NCBI RefSeq assembly: GCF_001418085.1
Contig: NZ_LIQH01000032.1
Span: 1 to 64,000, forward strand
Reading direction: 5' to 3'
DNA from: Lacinutrix algicola
Lineage (GTDB): Bacteria > Bacteroidota > Bacteroidia > Flavobacteriales > Flavobacteriaceae
DNA: 64,000 bases
Shown here: positions 42,245-51,488 of the stretch, piece by piece
How the letters are laid out: the number at the start of each line of letters is the position of its first letter
Numbering within the stretch: the stretch's first letter is position 1
Notes under the pieces: model-generated
Told to the model about the DNA's origin: nothing
The model's input: only the letters and a program-made list of their open reading frames with translations
Databases searched by the model: none
Translations under genes and position numbers: made by a program

Positions 42245-43378
42245 ATGGCAAAGAAAGATTATTACGAAACATTAGGCATTAGTAAAGGTGCTACAGCTGC
42301 CGAGATAAAAAAGGGTTATAGAAAAAAAGCTATAGAATTTCATCCAGATAAAAATCCGGATGATGCAACTGCCGAAGCTAAATTTAAAGAAGCTGCAGAA
42401 GCATACGAGGTTTTAAGTGACGAGAATAAAAAAGCACGTTACGACCAATATGGTCACCAAGCCTTCGAAGGTGGCGGTGGTTTTGGAGGCGGCGGAAGAG
42501 GCGGCATGAATATGGATGACATATTTAGCCAATTTGGAGATATCTTTGGTGGAGGTGGCGGAGGCTTCTCTGGTTTTGGAGGTGGCGGTTTTGGCGGAGG
42601 TCAACAACGTCGCGTAAAAGGAAGTAACCTACGTATTCGCGTTAAATTAACACTAGAAGAAATAGCTAATGGTGTTGAGAAAAAAATAAAAGTAAAACGT
42701 AAAATTCAAGCAGAAGGTACTACATACCAAACCTGTGGAACTTGTAATGGAGCTGGTCAAGTTACCAGAGTTACAAATACCATTTTAGGACGTATGCAAA
42801 CTGCAAGTCCATGCCCTACTTGTGGAGGAGCAGGACAAACTATAGACAAAAAACCAGCAGGAGCAGATGCTCAAGGTTTAATTGTAAAAGAAGAAACAAT
42901 CTCTGTTAAAATTCCAGCAGGAGTTGTAGACGGTATGCAACTTAAAGTATCTGGTAAAGGAAACGATGCGCCAGGAAACGGTATTGCAGGAGATTTATTA
43001 GTAGCAATAGAAGAGCAAGATCACGAAACATTACAACGTGAAGGCGATAATTTACATTACGATTTATATGTAAGTTTACCAGATGCAATTTTAGGTGCTT
43101 CTAAAGAAATTGATACTGTTACAGGAAAAGTACGTATTAAAGTAGAAGCAGGTTTACAGTCTGGAAAAATTTTACGCTTACGCGGAAAAGGGATTCCAAG
43201 TATTAACGGTTATGGTAAAGGAGACTTGTTAGTACATGTAAATGTATGGACACCAAAAACGTTAAATAAAGAGCAGTCTGCTTTTTTCGAGAAGATGAAA
43301 GACGACGAACATTTTTCACCTAAACCAGAAGGAAGCGATAAATCGTTTTTTGAAAAGGTAAAAGATATGTTCTCATAA
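42245..43378 (+). CDS. dnaJ: Chaperone DnaJ with a reduced zinc domain
   Basis: Hsp40 partner of DnaK, 377 residues. J domain 1-70 with the HPD motif in EFHPDKNPDD, then a Gly/Phe-rich region (about 75-118). The zinc region has only two CxxCxGxG modules, CGTCNGAG and CPTCGGAG, instead of the four in E. coli DnaJ. The substrate-binding beta domains and dimer end follow. I recall the two-module form from other Flavobacteriia, so it is probably normal for the lineage. Operon with grpE; a terminator follows. Confidence 0.96.
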   Translation: MAKKDYYETLGISKGATAAEIKKGYRKKAIEFHPDKNPDDATAEAKFKEAAEAYEVLSDENKKARYDQYGHQAFEGGGGFGGGGRGGMNMDDIFSQFGDIFGGGGGGFSGFGGGGFGGGQQRRVKGSNLRIRVKLTLEEIANGVEKKIKVKRKIQAEGTTYQTCGTCNGAGQVTRVTNTILGRMQTASPCPTCGGAGQTIDKKPAGADAQGLIVKEETISVKIPAGVVDGMQLKVSGKGNDAPGNGIAGDLLVAIEEQDHETLQREGDNLHYDLYVSLPDAILGASKEIDTVTGKVRIKVEAGLQSGKILRLRGKGIPSINGYGKGDLLVHVNVWTPKTLNKEQSAFFEKMKDDEHFSPKPEGSDKSFFEKVKDMFS

Positions 43379-43397
43379 AAGAAAAACATATATATTA

Positions 43398-43431
43398 AAA
43401 AAAAATCTGCAATACTATTGCAGATTTTTTT
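43398..43431 (+). terminator. Terminator of grpE-dnaJ
   Basis: AAATCTGCAAT pairs with ATTGCAGATTT, followed by a run of T residues. Confidence 0.88.
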
Positions 43432-43465
43432 GTTAATAAACGAACTTATTTAATCTAAAAAGGGA

Positions 43466-43491
43466 TTGTTGAACAAAAAATAGTATATTTG
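43466..43491 (+). promoter_or_regulatory. Candidate promoter of a small RNA
   Basis: TATATTTG (43484-43491) matches TAnnTTTG, with TTG triplets at 43466 and 43469 as weak -33 candidates. Transcription would begin near 43497, at the base of the first hairpin. Confidence 0.5.
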
Positions 43492-43494
43492 GTA

Positions 43495-43582
43495 TATCAT
43501 TGGTTTGCGCCAATGGTAATTTTTCTTTTTCATAGCAATTTTTTCCCATCCTTTATTTGCGTAAAGGGTGGGTTTTGTTTTT
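43495..43582 (+). ncRNA. Candidate small RNA with two hairpins sharing a TTTGCG loop
   Basis: Hairpin 1: CATTGG (43498-43503), loop TTTGCG, CCAATG (43510-43515), extendable to about 9 bp with one wobble. Hairpin 2: CCCATCCTTTA (43545-43555), loop TTTGCG, TAAAGGGTGGG (43562-43572), 11 bp with one wobble, followed by TTTTGTTTTTT, a terminator. The two are joined by a U-rich single strand. A TATATTTG box lies just upstream and no reading frame overlaps. The rest of the dnaJ to ABC-transporter gap (43583-43741) shows only a TATATTTA box near 43711. Confidence 0.6.
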
Positions 43583-43741
43583 TAGCAAGTATATCTTTTA
43601 AATATTTCTTATCTTAAAACAAAATGTAATAAAGTTGTAGTCTGCAATTTATTTTATTCCTTACAGCGTTAAAATAATTTTAAACAATAAAGCATACCAA
43701 CTTACATTTTTTATATTTACACAACTAACAACTTTATCTTT

Positions 43742-44668
43742 ATGAGTAACTTATTAGAAGCACAATCGGTTTCTAAAAACTTTGGCGACTTTACAGCATT
43801 AAACAATGTTTCTATTTCGGTAGAAAAAGGAAGTATATTTGGATTACTTGGTCCAAACGGAGCAGGAAAAACCACTTTAATTCGTATTATAAATCAAATC
43901 ACAATGCCAGACAAAGGGCAAGTGCTTCTGGATGGAGAACCTTTACAAAGGCATCATATACAAAACATTGGCTATTTACCAGAGGAGCGTGGTTTGTATA
44001 AAACAATGAAAGTTGGTGAGCAAGCTTTGTATTTAGCACAACTTAAAGGCTTGGATAAAGCTGAAGCTAAAAAGCGTTTACACGAATGGTTCGAGAGATT
44101 AGAAATTGGAGATTGGTGGAATAAAAAAATTCAAGAGTTGTCTAAAGGGATGGCTCAAAAAATTCAATTTGTAGTTACGGTATTGCACCAACCAAAACTA
44201 TTAATTTTCGATGAGCCTTTTTCAGGCTTCGATCCTATTAATGCTGATATTATAAAAAACGAAATCCTAAGACTTAGAGAGGACGGCGCAACGGTTATTT
44301 TTTCTACACATAGAATGGAATCTGTAGAAGAGTTGTGCGATCATATTGCATTAATACATAAATCTAATAAAATTTTAGATGGCAATCTTAACGCTATAAA
44401 GAGACAGTATAAGTCTAATACTTTCGAAGTTGGTATTACTACCGATAATGCTTCAGAATTACAACGTTCGCTTTCAGAAAAATTTATAGTATCTCCAGCA
44501 GAATTTAAGACGTTAAATAACGAGTTGAAACTTAATGTTAAGCTTTCAGAAAAAGAATCAGCAAATCAATTATTAAATTATCTAACAACAAAAGGAGAGG
44601 TTTCTCATTTTTTAGAAGTAATACCAAGTGCTAGCGATATTTTTATTCAAGCAGTAAAGAATAATTAA
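43742..44668 (+). CDS. ABC exporter ATP-binding protein (NatA-like)
   Basis: ATPase of 308 residues. Walker A GPNGAGKTT (about 37-45), Q-loop in NQITMPDKG, signature ELSKGMAQKI, Walker B LLIFDEPFSGFDP and H-loop FSTHRMES. A C-terminal extension (about 220-308) is typical of drug or Na+-exporter types. The permease starts six bases after its stop. Substrate unknown. Confidence 0.92.
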   Translation: MSNLLEAQSVSKNFGDFTALNNVSISVEKGSIFGLLGPNGAGKTTLIRIINQITMPDKGQVLLDGEPLQRHHIQNIGYLPEERGLYKTMKVGEQALYLAQLKGLDKAEAKKRLHEWFERLEIGDWWNKKIQELSKGMAQKIQFVVTVLHQPKLLIFDEPFSGFDPINADIIKNEILRLREDGATVIFSTHRMESVEELCDHIALIHKSNKILDGNLNAIKRQYKSNTFEVGITTDNASELQRSLSEKFIVSPAEFKTLNNELKLNVKLSEKESANQLLNYLTTKGEVSHFLEVIPSASDIFIQAVKNN

Positions 44669-44674
44669 AAAACT

Positions 44675-46009
44675 ATGAACCATTTACCACTTATAATAAA
44701 GAGAGAGTACATTACTAAAGTGAGAAATAAAGCTTTTATAATTATGACTTTTATGAGTCCATTAATTATGATTGCTCTCTTTTCTTTAGTTGCGTATTTA
44801 TCACAATTAAATAATACAAAACAAAAAAATATTACTGTTTTAGACGAATCTGGACAGATAGAATCTGTTTTTACAGACAAAGAAACAGTAAAATACACTG
44901 TTTTAAAAGGTGTAACTTTAGAGAATGCTAAGGTTATAGTAGAGGAACAAGAGAGTTATGGGTTGCTTTATATTTCAGACTTTAAAATCAATACAGGTGC
45001 AATAGATGAGGTTAAAAAAAGGAATGTAGATGTAGAGTTTTATTCTTCTGAAACACCTTCGCTAAGTATTATTTCTGGATTAGAAACTAAGGTAGAAGAC
45101 CGTCTTAAAGAGATGAATCTTCAGGACAAAGGAGTTAACCAAGCTACTATAAAAAATGCTGAAGTCGATATAAATATAAATCAAGAGAATTTTACTGGAG
45201 AGAAAACATCTAAAGAAGGTAGTGTTGTAAAGCTTATTTTTGGTGGAGCAGCAGGTTACTTACTTTTTATGTTTATAATAATTTATGGAAACATGATTAT
45301 GCGCTCTGTAATCGAAGAAAAAACGAGTAGAATAATTGAGGTTATTATCTCTTCGGTTAAACCAATACAACTAATGTTGGGAAAAATTATTGGTACTACA
45401 CTTGCAGGGATTACACAGTTTGGCATTTGGCTAATTCTAGGAAGTGTTCTTATGGTTGTTGCATCCTTAATTTTCGATATTGATTTTTCTCAAGTTAATA
45501 CACCACAACAAGAGCTTATGACTCAGGCAATGCAAAATCCAGAAACAAATGCTGATATCCAAATATTTATAAATGCCTTTTTTAATATGCCATTGGCAAA
45601 TTTAATAATAGCTTTTATCTTATTTTTTGTTAGTGGTTATCTATTATATAGTTCGTTATACGCCGCTATTGGTGCTGCTGTAGATAATGAGACAGATACG
45701 CAACAGTTTATGCTACCTATAATTATGCCTTTAATTTTGGCAGTATATGTTGGTGGATTTACGGTTATAGAAGAACCGCATGGAACGGTTGCAACAGTGT
45801 TTTCTTTTATACCATTTACATCTCCTGTTGTAATGCTTATGCGTATTCCTTTTGGAGTACCAATTTGGCAACAAGTGCTTTCTTTGTTAATATTAATTGG
45901 TACATTTATGTTTACCATTTGGATGGCTTCAAAAATATATAGAGTTGGTATATTAATGTATGGTAAAAAACCAACCTACAAAGAACTTTTAAAATGGATT
46001 AAATATTAA
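44675..46009 (+). CDS. ABC-2 type exporter permease (NatB-like)
   Basis: 444 residues. One N-terminal helix (about 20-45), a large extracytoplasmic domain (about 50-185), then five or six helices (about 188-425), with the motif RSVIEEKTSRIIEVIISSVKPIQLMLGKIIG typical of the NatB/ABC-2 family. It pairs with the upstream ATPase. MscS follows two bases later, so the four downstream genes look like one operon. Confidence 0.9.
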   Translation: MNHLPLIIKREYITKVRNKAFIIMTFMSPLIMIALFSLVAYLSQLNNTKQKNITVLDESGQIESVFTDKETVKYTVLKGVTLENAKVIVEEQESYGLLYISDFKINTGAIDEVKKRNVDVEFYSSETPSLSIISGLETKVEDRLKEMNLQDKGVNQATIKNAEVDININQENFTGEKTSKEGSVVKLIFGGAAGYLLFMFIIIYGNMIMRSVIEEKTSRIIEVIISSVKPIQLMLGKIIGTTLAGITQFGIWLILGSVLMVVASLIFDIDFSQVNTPQQELMTQAMQNPETNADIQIFINAFFNMPLANLIIAFILFFVSGYLLYSSLYAAIGAAVDNETDTQQFMLPIIMPLILAVYVGGFTVIEEPHGTVATVFSFIPFTSPVVMLMRIPFGVPIWQQVLSLLILIGTFMFTIWMASKIYRVGILMYGKKPTYKELLKWIKY

Positions 46010-46011
46010 CG

Positions 46012-46968
46012 ATGCAAGAAAAAGTTTCAGATAAAATAGAAGGGACTGTAGAAGAGGTAAGCGATGCTATTACCAAAAGTTCTATTTGGGAAAGTTTTAT
46101 TAACTTTTTGAATATTAAGATATATACATTTACAGATGCTGCAGGAGAAAGTACAGGTATATTAAAAGTAAAATATGTCTTAATTTTAATAGCTGTATTA
46201 TTTTTAACCACTTATGTTTTACGTTGGGTTAGAGTGTTGCTAACACAACATATGCCAGAAGCAGATAAAGCTAAGTTTGTAACAGTATTTTCTTTTGGTA
46301 GATGGATAATTTATATGATTGTCTTTTTGGTATCAATAAGCTCTTTAGGTATTGATATTACTGCTGTTTTTGCAGCATCAGCAGCATTACTTATTGGTAT
46401 TGGTTTAGCTTTACAAACCTTATTTCAAGATATAATTTCTGGAGTTTTTATATTGGTAGATCAATCTGTTCATGTTGGAGATATTATAGAAATTGAAGGA
46501 AAAGTAGGCCGTGTTGAAGAGATTAAACTTCGTACTACTAGAGCAGTTACTATAGACAATAAAGTATTAATAATACCAAATCATTTATACTTAGCTAACA
46601 GTTTATACAACTGGACACAAAATGGATCTTCCACCAGAGAGTCTGTAGATATTGGAGTAGCTTATGGTAGTGATGTAGAATTAGTTAAAAAGTTGTTGCT
46701 AGAAGCCGCTAAATCTTCAAAATTAGTCTTTAAAAATCCTCCGCCAGGTGTTACTTTTATGGACTTTGGAGAAAGCTCTTTAGATTTTAGAATTGCTTTT
46801 ACAATAGAAGATAGCTTTAATGCTAGAATACCAAAAAGTGAAGTGCGCTTTGCTATATATAAATTATTTAATGAGCATAATATTAGCATCCCATTTCCAC
46901 AACGCGATGTTCATGTTATTCAAAATGGCGAAGAAAATATTAAATTAAAAATGAACTCAAAACAATAA
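46012..46968 (+). CDS. Small-conductance mechanosensitive channel, MscS family
   Basis: 318 residues. A helical N-terminus is followed by membrane helices (about 52-70, 98-118 and the pore helix about 120-145 with AAFAASAALLIGIGLALQTLFQD). The MscS beta domain contains FILVDQSVHVGDIIEIEGKVGRVEEIKLRTTRAVTIDNKVLIIPN, and the C-terminal alpha/beta domain ends IPFPQRDVHVI. It releases solutes on osmotic downshift. Co-transcribed with the ABC exporter and DUF6268. Confidence 0.95.
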   Translation: MQEKVSDKIEGTVEEVSDAITKSSIWESFINFLNIKIYTFTDAAGESTGILKVKYVLILIAVLFLTTYVLRWVRVLLTQHMPEADKAKFVTVFSFGRWIIYMIVFLVSISSLGIDITAVFAASAALLIGIGLALQTLFQDIISGVFILVDQSVHVGDIIEIEGKVGRVEEIKLRTTRAVTIDNKVLIIPNHLYLANSLYNWTQNGSSTRESVDIGVAYGSDVELVKKLLLEAAKSSKLVFKNPPPGVTFMDFGESSLDFRIAFTIEDSFNARIPKSEVRFAIYKLFNEHNISIPFPQRDVHVIQNGEENIKLKMNSKQ

Positions 46969-46982
46969 TATTAATAAAATTT

Positions 46983-47867
46983 ATGAAAAACCAAACGGTT
47001 AAATTTATTATAGTCGCTTTTTTTATTATGGCGTTTCAAATTACGTTTGCTCAGCTCACGGATTTAGCACGTTTAGAGTATTCTTATATACCTAAAGGTA
47101 ATTCAGAAGATAGCTTTACTAGATTTAGAGGTTTAGTTAATTACCCTATAAAAACTAAAGAAGATTGCTATTTAGTAATTGGAGGCGAGTATAGCAGAAT
47201 AGCACTTAATATAGAAGATAATTATCCGTTTAGCACCTCTAATTTAAGGCGCTTACATGTAATGGATTTTAATGTAGCATATACTTTTAAGCTAAAAAGC
47301 GGTTGGCGTTTAGGAGCTAAAATTTCTCCAAGAATAGCATCTACATTAACACACAAGTTATCCGGAGACGACTTCTTTTTAAATGGAGGTGTTTATGCAA
47401 TAAACGATAGAACAAAAGACGAGTCTAAAAATAAACCATACCGTTTAATTTTAGGTCTAACCTATAATAGTACTACAGGTATACCATTGCCATTACCATT
47501 TGTAAGTTATTATAGACGTGTAAATGAGAAGTGGTCTTTTAATTTAGGAGTACCAAAAACAAATGTTAAATATTTTTTTAATGAACAAAGTATTATACAA
47601 ACATTTGTAGGTATCGATGGATATTCTGCCAACGTTCAAGATTCTATTGCCATTGGAGGAAAAGAAGTCGATAATATTTCTTTATCGGTTATTCTGTCAG
47701 GTTTGGGATATGAGTATTGTTTTACAGATCACTTAGTATGGTACGCATATTCAGGCTACACCATAAGTATGAGTAACAAATTACGCGATGAAAATAGAGA
47801 TGAAGTCTATAAACTAGACAACGTAAATACATTTTATTTAAGAACAGGATTTAAATTTAAAATATAA
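46983..47867 (+). CDS. DUF6268-type outer-membrane beta-barrel protein
   Basis: 294 residues with a signal peptide (1-23, TFA before Q) and alternating amphipathic strands ending in a terminal strand FYLRTGFKFKI, as in outer-membrane barrels. RGLVNYPIKTKEDCYLVIGGEYSR and LPLPFVSYYRRVNEKWSFNLGVPKTNVKYFF resemble the DUF6268 pattern. Its stop overlaps the start of the response regulator by one base. Function unknown. Confidence 0.78.
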   Translation: MKNQTVKFIIVAFFIMAFQITFAQLTDLARLEYSYIPKGNSEDSFTRFRGLVNYPIKTKEDCYLVIGGEYSRIALNIEDNYPFSTSNLRRLHVMDFNVAYTFKLKSGWRLGAKISPRIASTLTHKLSGDDFFLNGGVYAINDRTKDESKNKPYRLILGLTYNSTTGIPLPLPFVSYYRRVNEKWSFNLGVPKTNVKYFFNEQSIIQTFVGIDGYSANVQDSIAIGGKEVDNISLSVILSGLGYEYCFTDHLVWYAYSGYTISMSNKLRDENRDEVYKLDNVNTFYLRTGFKFKI

Positions 47868-49030
47868 TGCCAAAAATATTAGTAATAGAAGACGAAGCAG
47901 CAATTAGAAGAGTTTTAATAAAAATTCTTTCTGAAGAAAATGATAAATACGAAGTCTTCGAAGCAGAAGACGGTTTGGCAGGAATAGAAAGAATTAAAAA
48001 AGAAGATTTCGATCTTGTACTTTGCGATATTAAAATGCCTAAAATGGATGGTGTAGAAGTGCTTGAGGCTGCAAAAAAAATAAAACCAGAAATACCAATG
48101 GTAATGATCTCTGGACATGGAGATTTAGATACAGCAGTAAATACAATGCGCTTAGGGGCATTCGATTATATATCTAAGCCGCCAGATTTAAACCGTTTAT
48201 TAAATACAGTACGTAATGCACTAGACCGAAAAGAATTGGTTATCGAAAACAAAATTCTTAAAAGAAAGGTTAGTAAAAAGTACGAAATGATTGGAGAAAG
48301 CGAGGCTATTTCTCAAATTAAAGATATAATAGACAAAGTAGCACCAACAGATGCTCGTGTTCTAATTACTGGTCCAAACGGAACAGGAAAAGAACTAGTA
48401 GCACATTGGTTACACGAAAAAAGTGCACGTGCAAAAGGACCAATGATAGAAGTTAACTGCGCAGCAATACCAAGCGAGCTTATTGAAAGCGAATTATTCG
48501 GTCACGTAAAAGGTGCTTTTACAAGTGCAGCAAAAGATAGAGCAGGTAAATTTGAAGCTGCTAATGGCGGAACCATTTTTTTAGATGAAATTGGAGACAT
48601 GAGCCTATCTGCGCAAGCAAAAGTATTAAGAGCATTACAAGAAAGCCGTATACAACGTGTTGGTAGCGATAAGGATATAAAAGTAGATGTTCGTATTGTA
48701 GCAGCAACAAATAAAAATCTAAAAAAGGAAATTGCAGACGGTAGATTTCGTGAAGATTTATACCATAGATTAGCAGTAATCTTAGTTAAAGTTCCAGCAC
48801 TTAACGATAGAAGAGACGATATTCCTTTATTAATAAAACATTTTGCAAAGAAAATTTCTAACGAGCAAGGCACAGCAGAAAAAAGCTTTACTACTAAAGC
48901 CATTAAGTTACTACAAGAGTACGATTGGACAGGAAACATTAGAGAATTACGTAATGTAATCGAAAGATTATTAATTCTTGGAGGAGTAGAAGTAAGCGAA
49001 AAAGATGTTAAATTGTTTGCAAGTAAATAA
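47867..49030 (+). CDS. AAA+ response regulator of the NtrC group lacking the DNA-binding domain
   Basis: 387 residues. Receiver domain 1-118 (acidic EDE at 8-10, Asp54 in VLCDIKMP, Lys104 in SKPPD), then a sigma-54-activator AAA+ domain (about 141-370): Walker A GPNGTGKE (169-176), loop 1 GAFTSA (216-221), Walker B GTIFLDEIGDM and NWTGNIRELRN-like WTGNIRELR. Loop 1 has Ser where the sigma-54 contact loop is GAFTGA, and the chain ends without a Fis-type helix-turn-helix. No histidine kinase is adjacent. It may act without binding DNA or control something other than sigma-54. Confidence 0.9.
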   Translation: MPKILVIEDEAAIRRVLIKILSEENDKYEVFEAEDGLAGIERIKKEDFDLVLCDIKMPKMDGVEVLEAAKKIKPEIPMVMISGHGDLDTAVNTMRLGAFDYISKPPDLNRLLNTVRNALDRKELVIENKILKRKVSKKYEMIGESEAISQIKDIIDKVAPTDARVLITGPNGTGKELVAHWLHEKSARAKGPMIEVNCAAIPSELIESELFGHVKGAFTSAAKDRAGKFEAANGGTIFLDEIGDMSLSAQAKVLRALQESRIQRVGSDKDIKVDVRIVAATNKNLKKEIADGRFREDLYHRLAVILVKVPALNDRRDDIPLLIKHFAKKISNEQGTAEKSFTTKAIKLLQEYDWTGNIRELRNVIERLLILGGVEVSEKDVKLFASK

Positions 49031-49040
49031 GTAAAATTAC

Positions 49041-49053
49041 CGCTTTCGCGGAA
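49041..49053 (-). repeat. 13-mer TTCCGCGAAAGCG, reverse copy
   Basis: Plus strand reads CGCTTTCGCGGAA, between the response regulator stop and the ppk2 start, 19 bases upstream of that start. Confidence 0.65.
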
Positions 49054-49071
49054 ATGAAAACATAATTTTCA

Positions 49072-49950
49072 ATGAAAGAAATAAAGATAGAAGACCATCA
49101 AATAACATCACCAATTAAGTTGTCTAACTTACCGTCTCACTTAGATTTAGATGAAACTGATGACGAAGTAAAAGATGAGTTAGAAAAGGTAAGAAGAAAA
49201 TTAGGTAAACTTCAGGACACGCTTTATGCCCACGGCAAGTACTCCGTTCTGGTTTGTTTACAAGGTATGGATACCTCTGGGAAGGACAGTTTAATACGTG
49301 AAGTTTTTAAAGATTTCAACGCACGTGGTGTTGAGGTTATGAGCTTTAAAGTGCCAACCGAGTTAGAGCTAAAGCACGACTATTTATGGAGACATTATTT
49401 AGCCTTGCCAGCAAGAGGTAAGTTTGGCGTTCATAACAGAACACACTACGAAAACGTATTGGTAACTCGCGTACATCCTAATTACATTTTAGGAGAAAAA
49501 CTACCAAATGTAAATACCGTAGAAGATGTAAACGAAGAGTTTTGGAACACGCGTTTCAATCAGATTAATAATTTCGAAAAACATCTTGCAGACAACGGAA
49601 CAATAATCTTTAAGTTCTTCATGAACCTCTCAAAAGAAGAGCAAAAACACAGATTATTACGTCGTTTGGAATTAAAACATAAAAATTGGAAATTTTCTGC
49701 AGGCGATTTAAAAGAGCGTAAACTTTGGGATAATTATATGGATTGTTATCAAGACGCCATCAATAGAACTAGTAAAACACACGCACCATGGTTTAATATT
49801 CCAGCAGACAATAAACCAGCAGCACGATTAGCAGTAGCAACAATTTTGTACAATACTTTAAAAAAATACGGAGACATTAAAGAACCAGAATTAGACGATA
49901 AAACAAAAGCTAATTTGCATTTATATAAAGAACAATTAAATAATGAGTAA
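49072..49950 (+). CDS. Polyphosphate kinase 2 family protein
   Basis: 292 residues. P-loop kinase fold with Walker A-like LQGMDTSGKDSLIREVF, lid segments WRHYLALPARGKFGVHNRTHYENVLVTRVHP, and FMNLSKEEQKHRLLRRLE. PPK2 enzymes phosphorylate nucleotides using polyphosphate (or the reverse). Class (AMP or ADP kinase) cannot be set from sequence alone. The leader contains the CGCTTTCGCGGAA motif. Confidence 0.9.
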   Translation: MKEIKIEDHQITSPIKLSNLPSHLDLDETDDEVKDELEKVRRKLGKLQDTLYAHGKYSVLVCLQGMDTSGKDSLIREVFKDFNARGVEVMSFKVPTELELKHDYLWRHYLALPARGKFGVHNRTHYENVLVTRVHPNYILGEKLPNVNTVEDVNEEFWNTRFNQINNFEKHLADNGTIIFKFFMNLSKEEQKHRLLRRLELKHKNWKFSAGDLKERKLWDNYMDCYQDAINRTSKTHAPWFNIPADNKPAARLAVATILYNTLKKYGDIKEPELDDKTKANLHLYKEQLNNE

Positions 49951-49995
49951 CCAATATATACTTATATAGGAACCTCAAAATTAATAGTAATTAGG

Positions 49996-50082
49996 GCGTT
50001 ACCGCAAGGGGCGCGCTTTCCATTATATCTTTTTTTGCCATATATGGCAGCAAAAAAAGGATGCCATTTCAATCGCTAACGC
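49996..50082. repeat. Dispersed hairpin element, copy 2
   Basis: Outer arms GCGTTACCG and CGCTAACGC (8 of 9 pairs), inner core GCCATATATGGC flanked by T7 and A7, and GGATGCCA on the right. Copy 1 is at 24021-24123. This copy ends eight bases before the M28 peptidase ATG, so it lies in that gene's leader. Confidence 0.72.
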
Positions 50083-50089
50083 ACCAACC

Positions 50090-51487
50090 ATGAAACTAAA
50101 AATCATAATTGCAACACTTCTATTATCAGCAAATGTATTTGCACAAAACGATAAAGAAACGGTGAAAACCATTTACAGCCAATCGCTAACCAATGGGCAA
50201 TCTTACCAATGGTTAGATTATTTATCAAACCAAATAGGAGGTAGATTATCGGGTTCTGTAAGCGCAGAAAAAGCGGTGCGATACACAAAATTAGAACTAG
50301 AGAAACTAGGTTTAGATAAAGTGTGGTTGCAAGAAGTAATGGTTCCAAAATGGGAACGAGGCGAAAAAGAAGTTGGTTATTTTGAAACTTCAGGAGAAAA
50401 ATTAAATGTAAATATCTGTGCGCTTGGAGGTTCTATAGCAACACCAGCGGCAGGATTAAAAGCTCAAGTTATCGAGGTTAAAAGTTTCGAAGAATTAGAA
50501 GCACTCGGTACAAAAGTAAAAGGGAGAATAGTGTTTTTTAATGGAGCTCTAAATCCCGAATTAATACACACATTCGAAGCTTATGGTGGTTGCTCAAAAC
50601 AACGTTATGCAGGTGCATACGAAGCAGGTAAACTAGGAGCAGTTGGTGTAATTGTACGTTCTTTAAATTTACGTCAAGATAATTTGCCACACACAGGAAG
50701 TATGGGATATTTAGATTTACCTAATAACCAGCGCATACCATCTGCTGCAATAAGTACAAATGATTCTAATTTGCTTTCAGAAGCTTTAAAAAAAGATAAA
50801 AATTTAGAGTTCTATTTCAAGCAAAGCTGTAAACAATTCGAAGATGTTTTATCTTATAATGTAATAGGAGAAATAACAGGAAACGAATTTCCAGACGAAT
50901 ATATGATAGTTGGTGGGCATTTAGATTCTTGGGATCTTGGTGATGGTTCTCACGATGATGGAGCAGGAGTAGTGCAATCCATGGAGGTAGTACGTTTATT
51001 AAAAGAAAGCGGTATTAAACCAAAAAGGACTATTCGTGTTGTTCTTTTTATGAATGAAGAAAATGGATTAAGAGGCGGAAAAAAATACGCGGAAGAAGCG
51101 AAGCGTAAAAACGAAAATCATGTGTTTGCGTTAGAAAGTGACTCTGGCGGATTTACTCCAAGAGGTTTTAGTTTCGATTGTAGCGATGCTAACCTTAATA
51201 AAGTATTAAGCTGGGAGCCATTGTTTAAGCCTTATTTAATTCATTATTTCGAAAAAGGATATAGTGGAGCAGACATTGGACCATTAAAAAACGATAATAT
51301 CGTTTTAGCCGGATTACGTCCAGATTCTCAGCGTTATTTCGATCATCATCATGCAGCTAACGATACGTTTGATGCTGTTAATAAAAGAGAATTAGAACTT
51401 GGTGCTGCAACTATGACTAGCTTAATTTATCTTTTCGATAAATATGGAACAGTTACTATTAGCGATGTAAAAGAGATAAAGAACTAA
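50090..51487 (+). CDS. Secreted M28-family zinc peptidase
   Basis: Aminopeptidase-like protein of 465 residues. Signal peptide 1-18 (VFA before Q). A PA-type inserted domain lies around 110-240 (GRIVFFNG.., GAVGVIVRSL). The M28 core has GGHLDSWDLGDGSHDDGAGVV (first zinc His and Asp), FMNEENGLRGG (catalytic and zinc Glu), ALESDSGG and HHHAANDTFD (last zinc His). Likely a periplasmic or outer-membrane exopeptidase or carboxypeptidase-like enzyme. First of three tightly spaced genes. Confidence 0.93.
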   Translation: MKLKIIIATLLLSANVFAQNDKETVKTIYSQSLTNGQSYQWLDYLSNQIGGRLSGSVSAEKAVRYTKLELEKLGLDKVWLQEVMVPKWERGEKEVGYFETSGEKLNVNICALGGSIATPAAGLKAQVIEVKSFEELEALGTKVKGRIVFFNGALNPELIHTFEAYGGCSKQRYAGAYEAGKLGAVGVIVRSLNLRQDNLPHTGSMGYLDLPNNQRIPSAAISTNDSNLLSEALKKDKNLEFYFKQSCKQFEDVLSYNVIGEITGNEFPDEYMIVGGHLDSWDLGDGSHDDGAGVVQSMEVVRLLKESGIKPKRTIRVVLFMNEENGLRGGKKYAEEAKRKNENHVFALESDSGGFTPRGFSFDCSDANLNKVLSWEPLFKPYLIHYFEKGYSGADIGPLKNDNIVLAGLRPDSQRYFDHHHAANDTFDAVNKRELELGAATMTSLIYLFDKYGTVTISDVKEIKN

Positions 51488-51488
51488 T

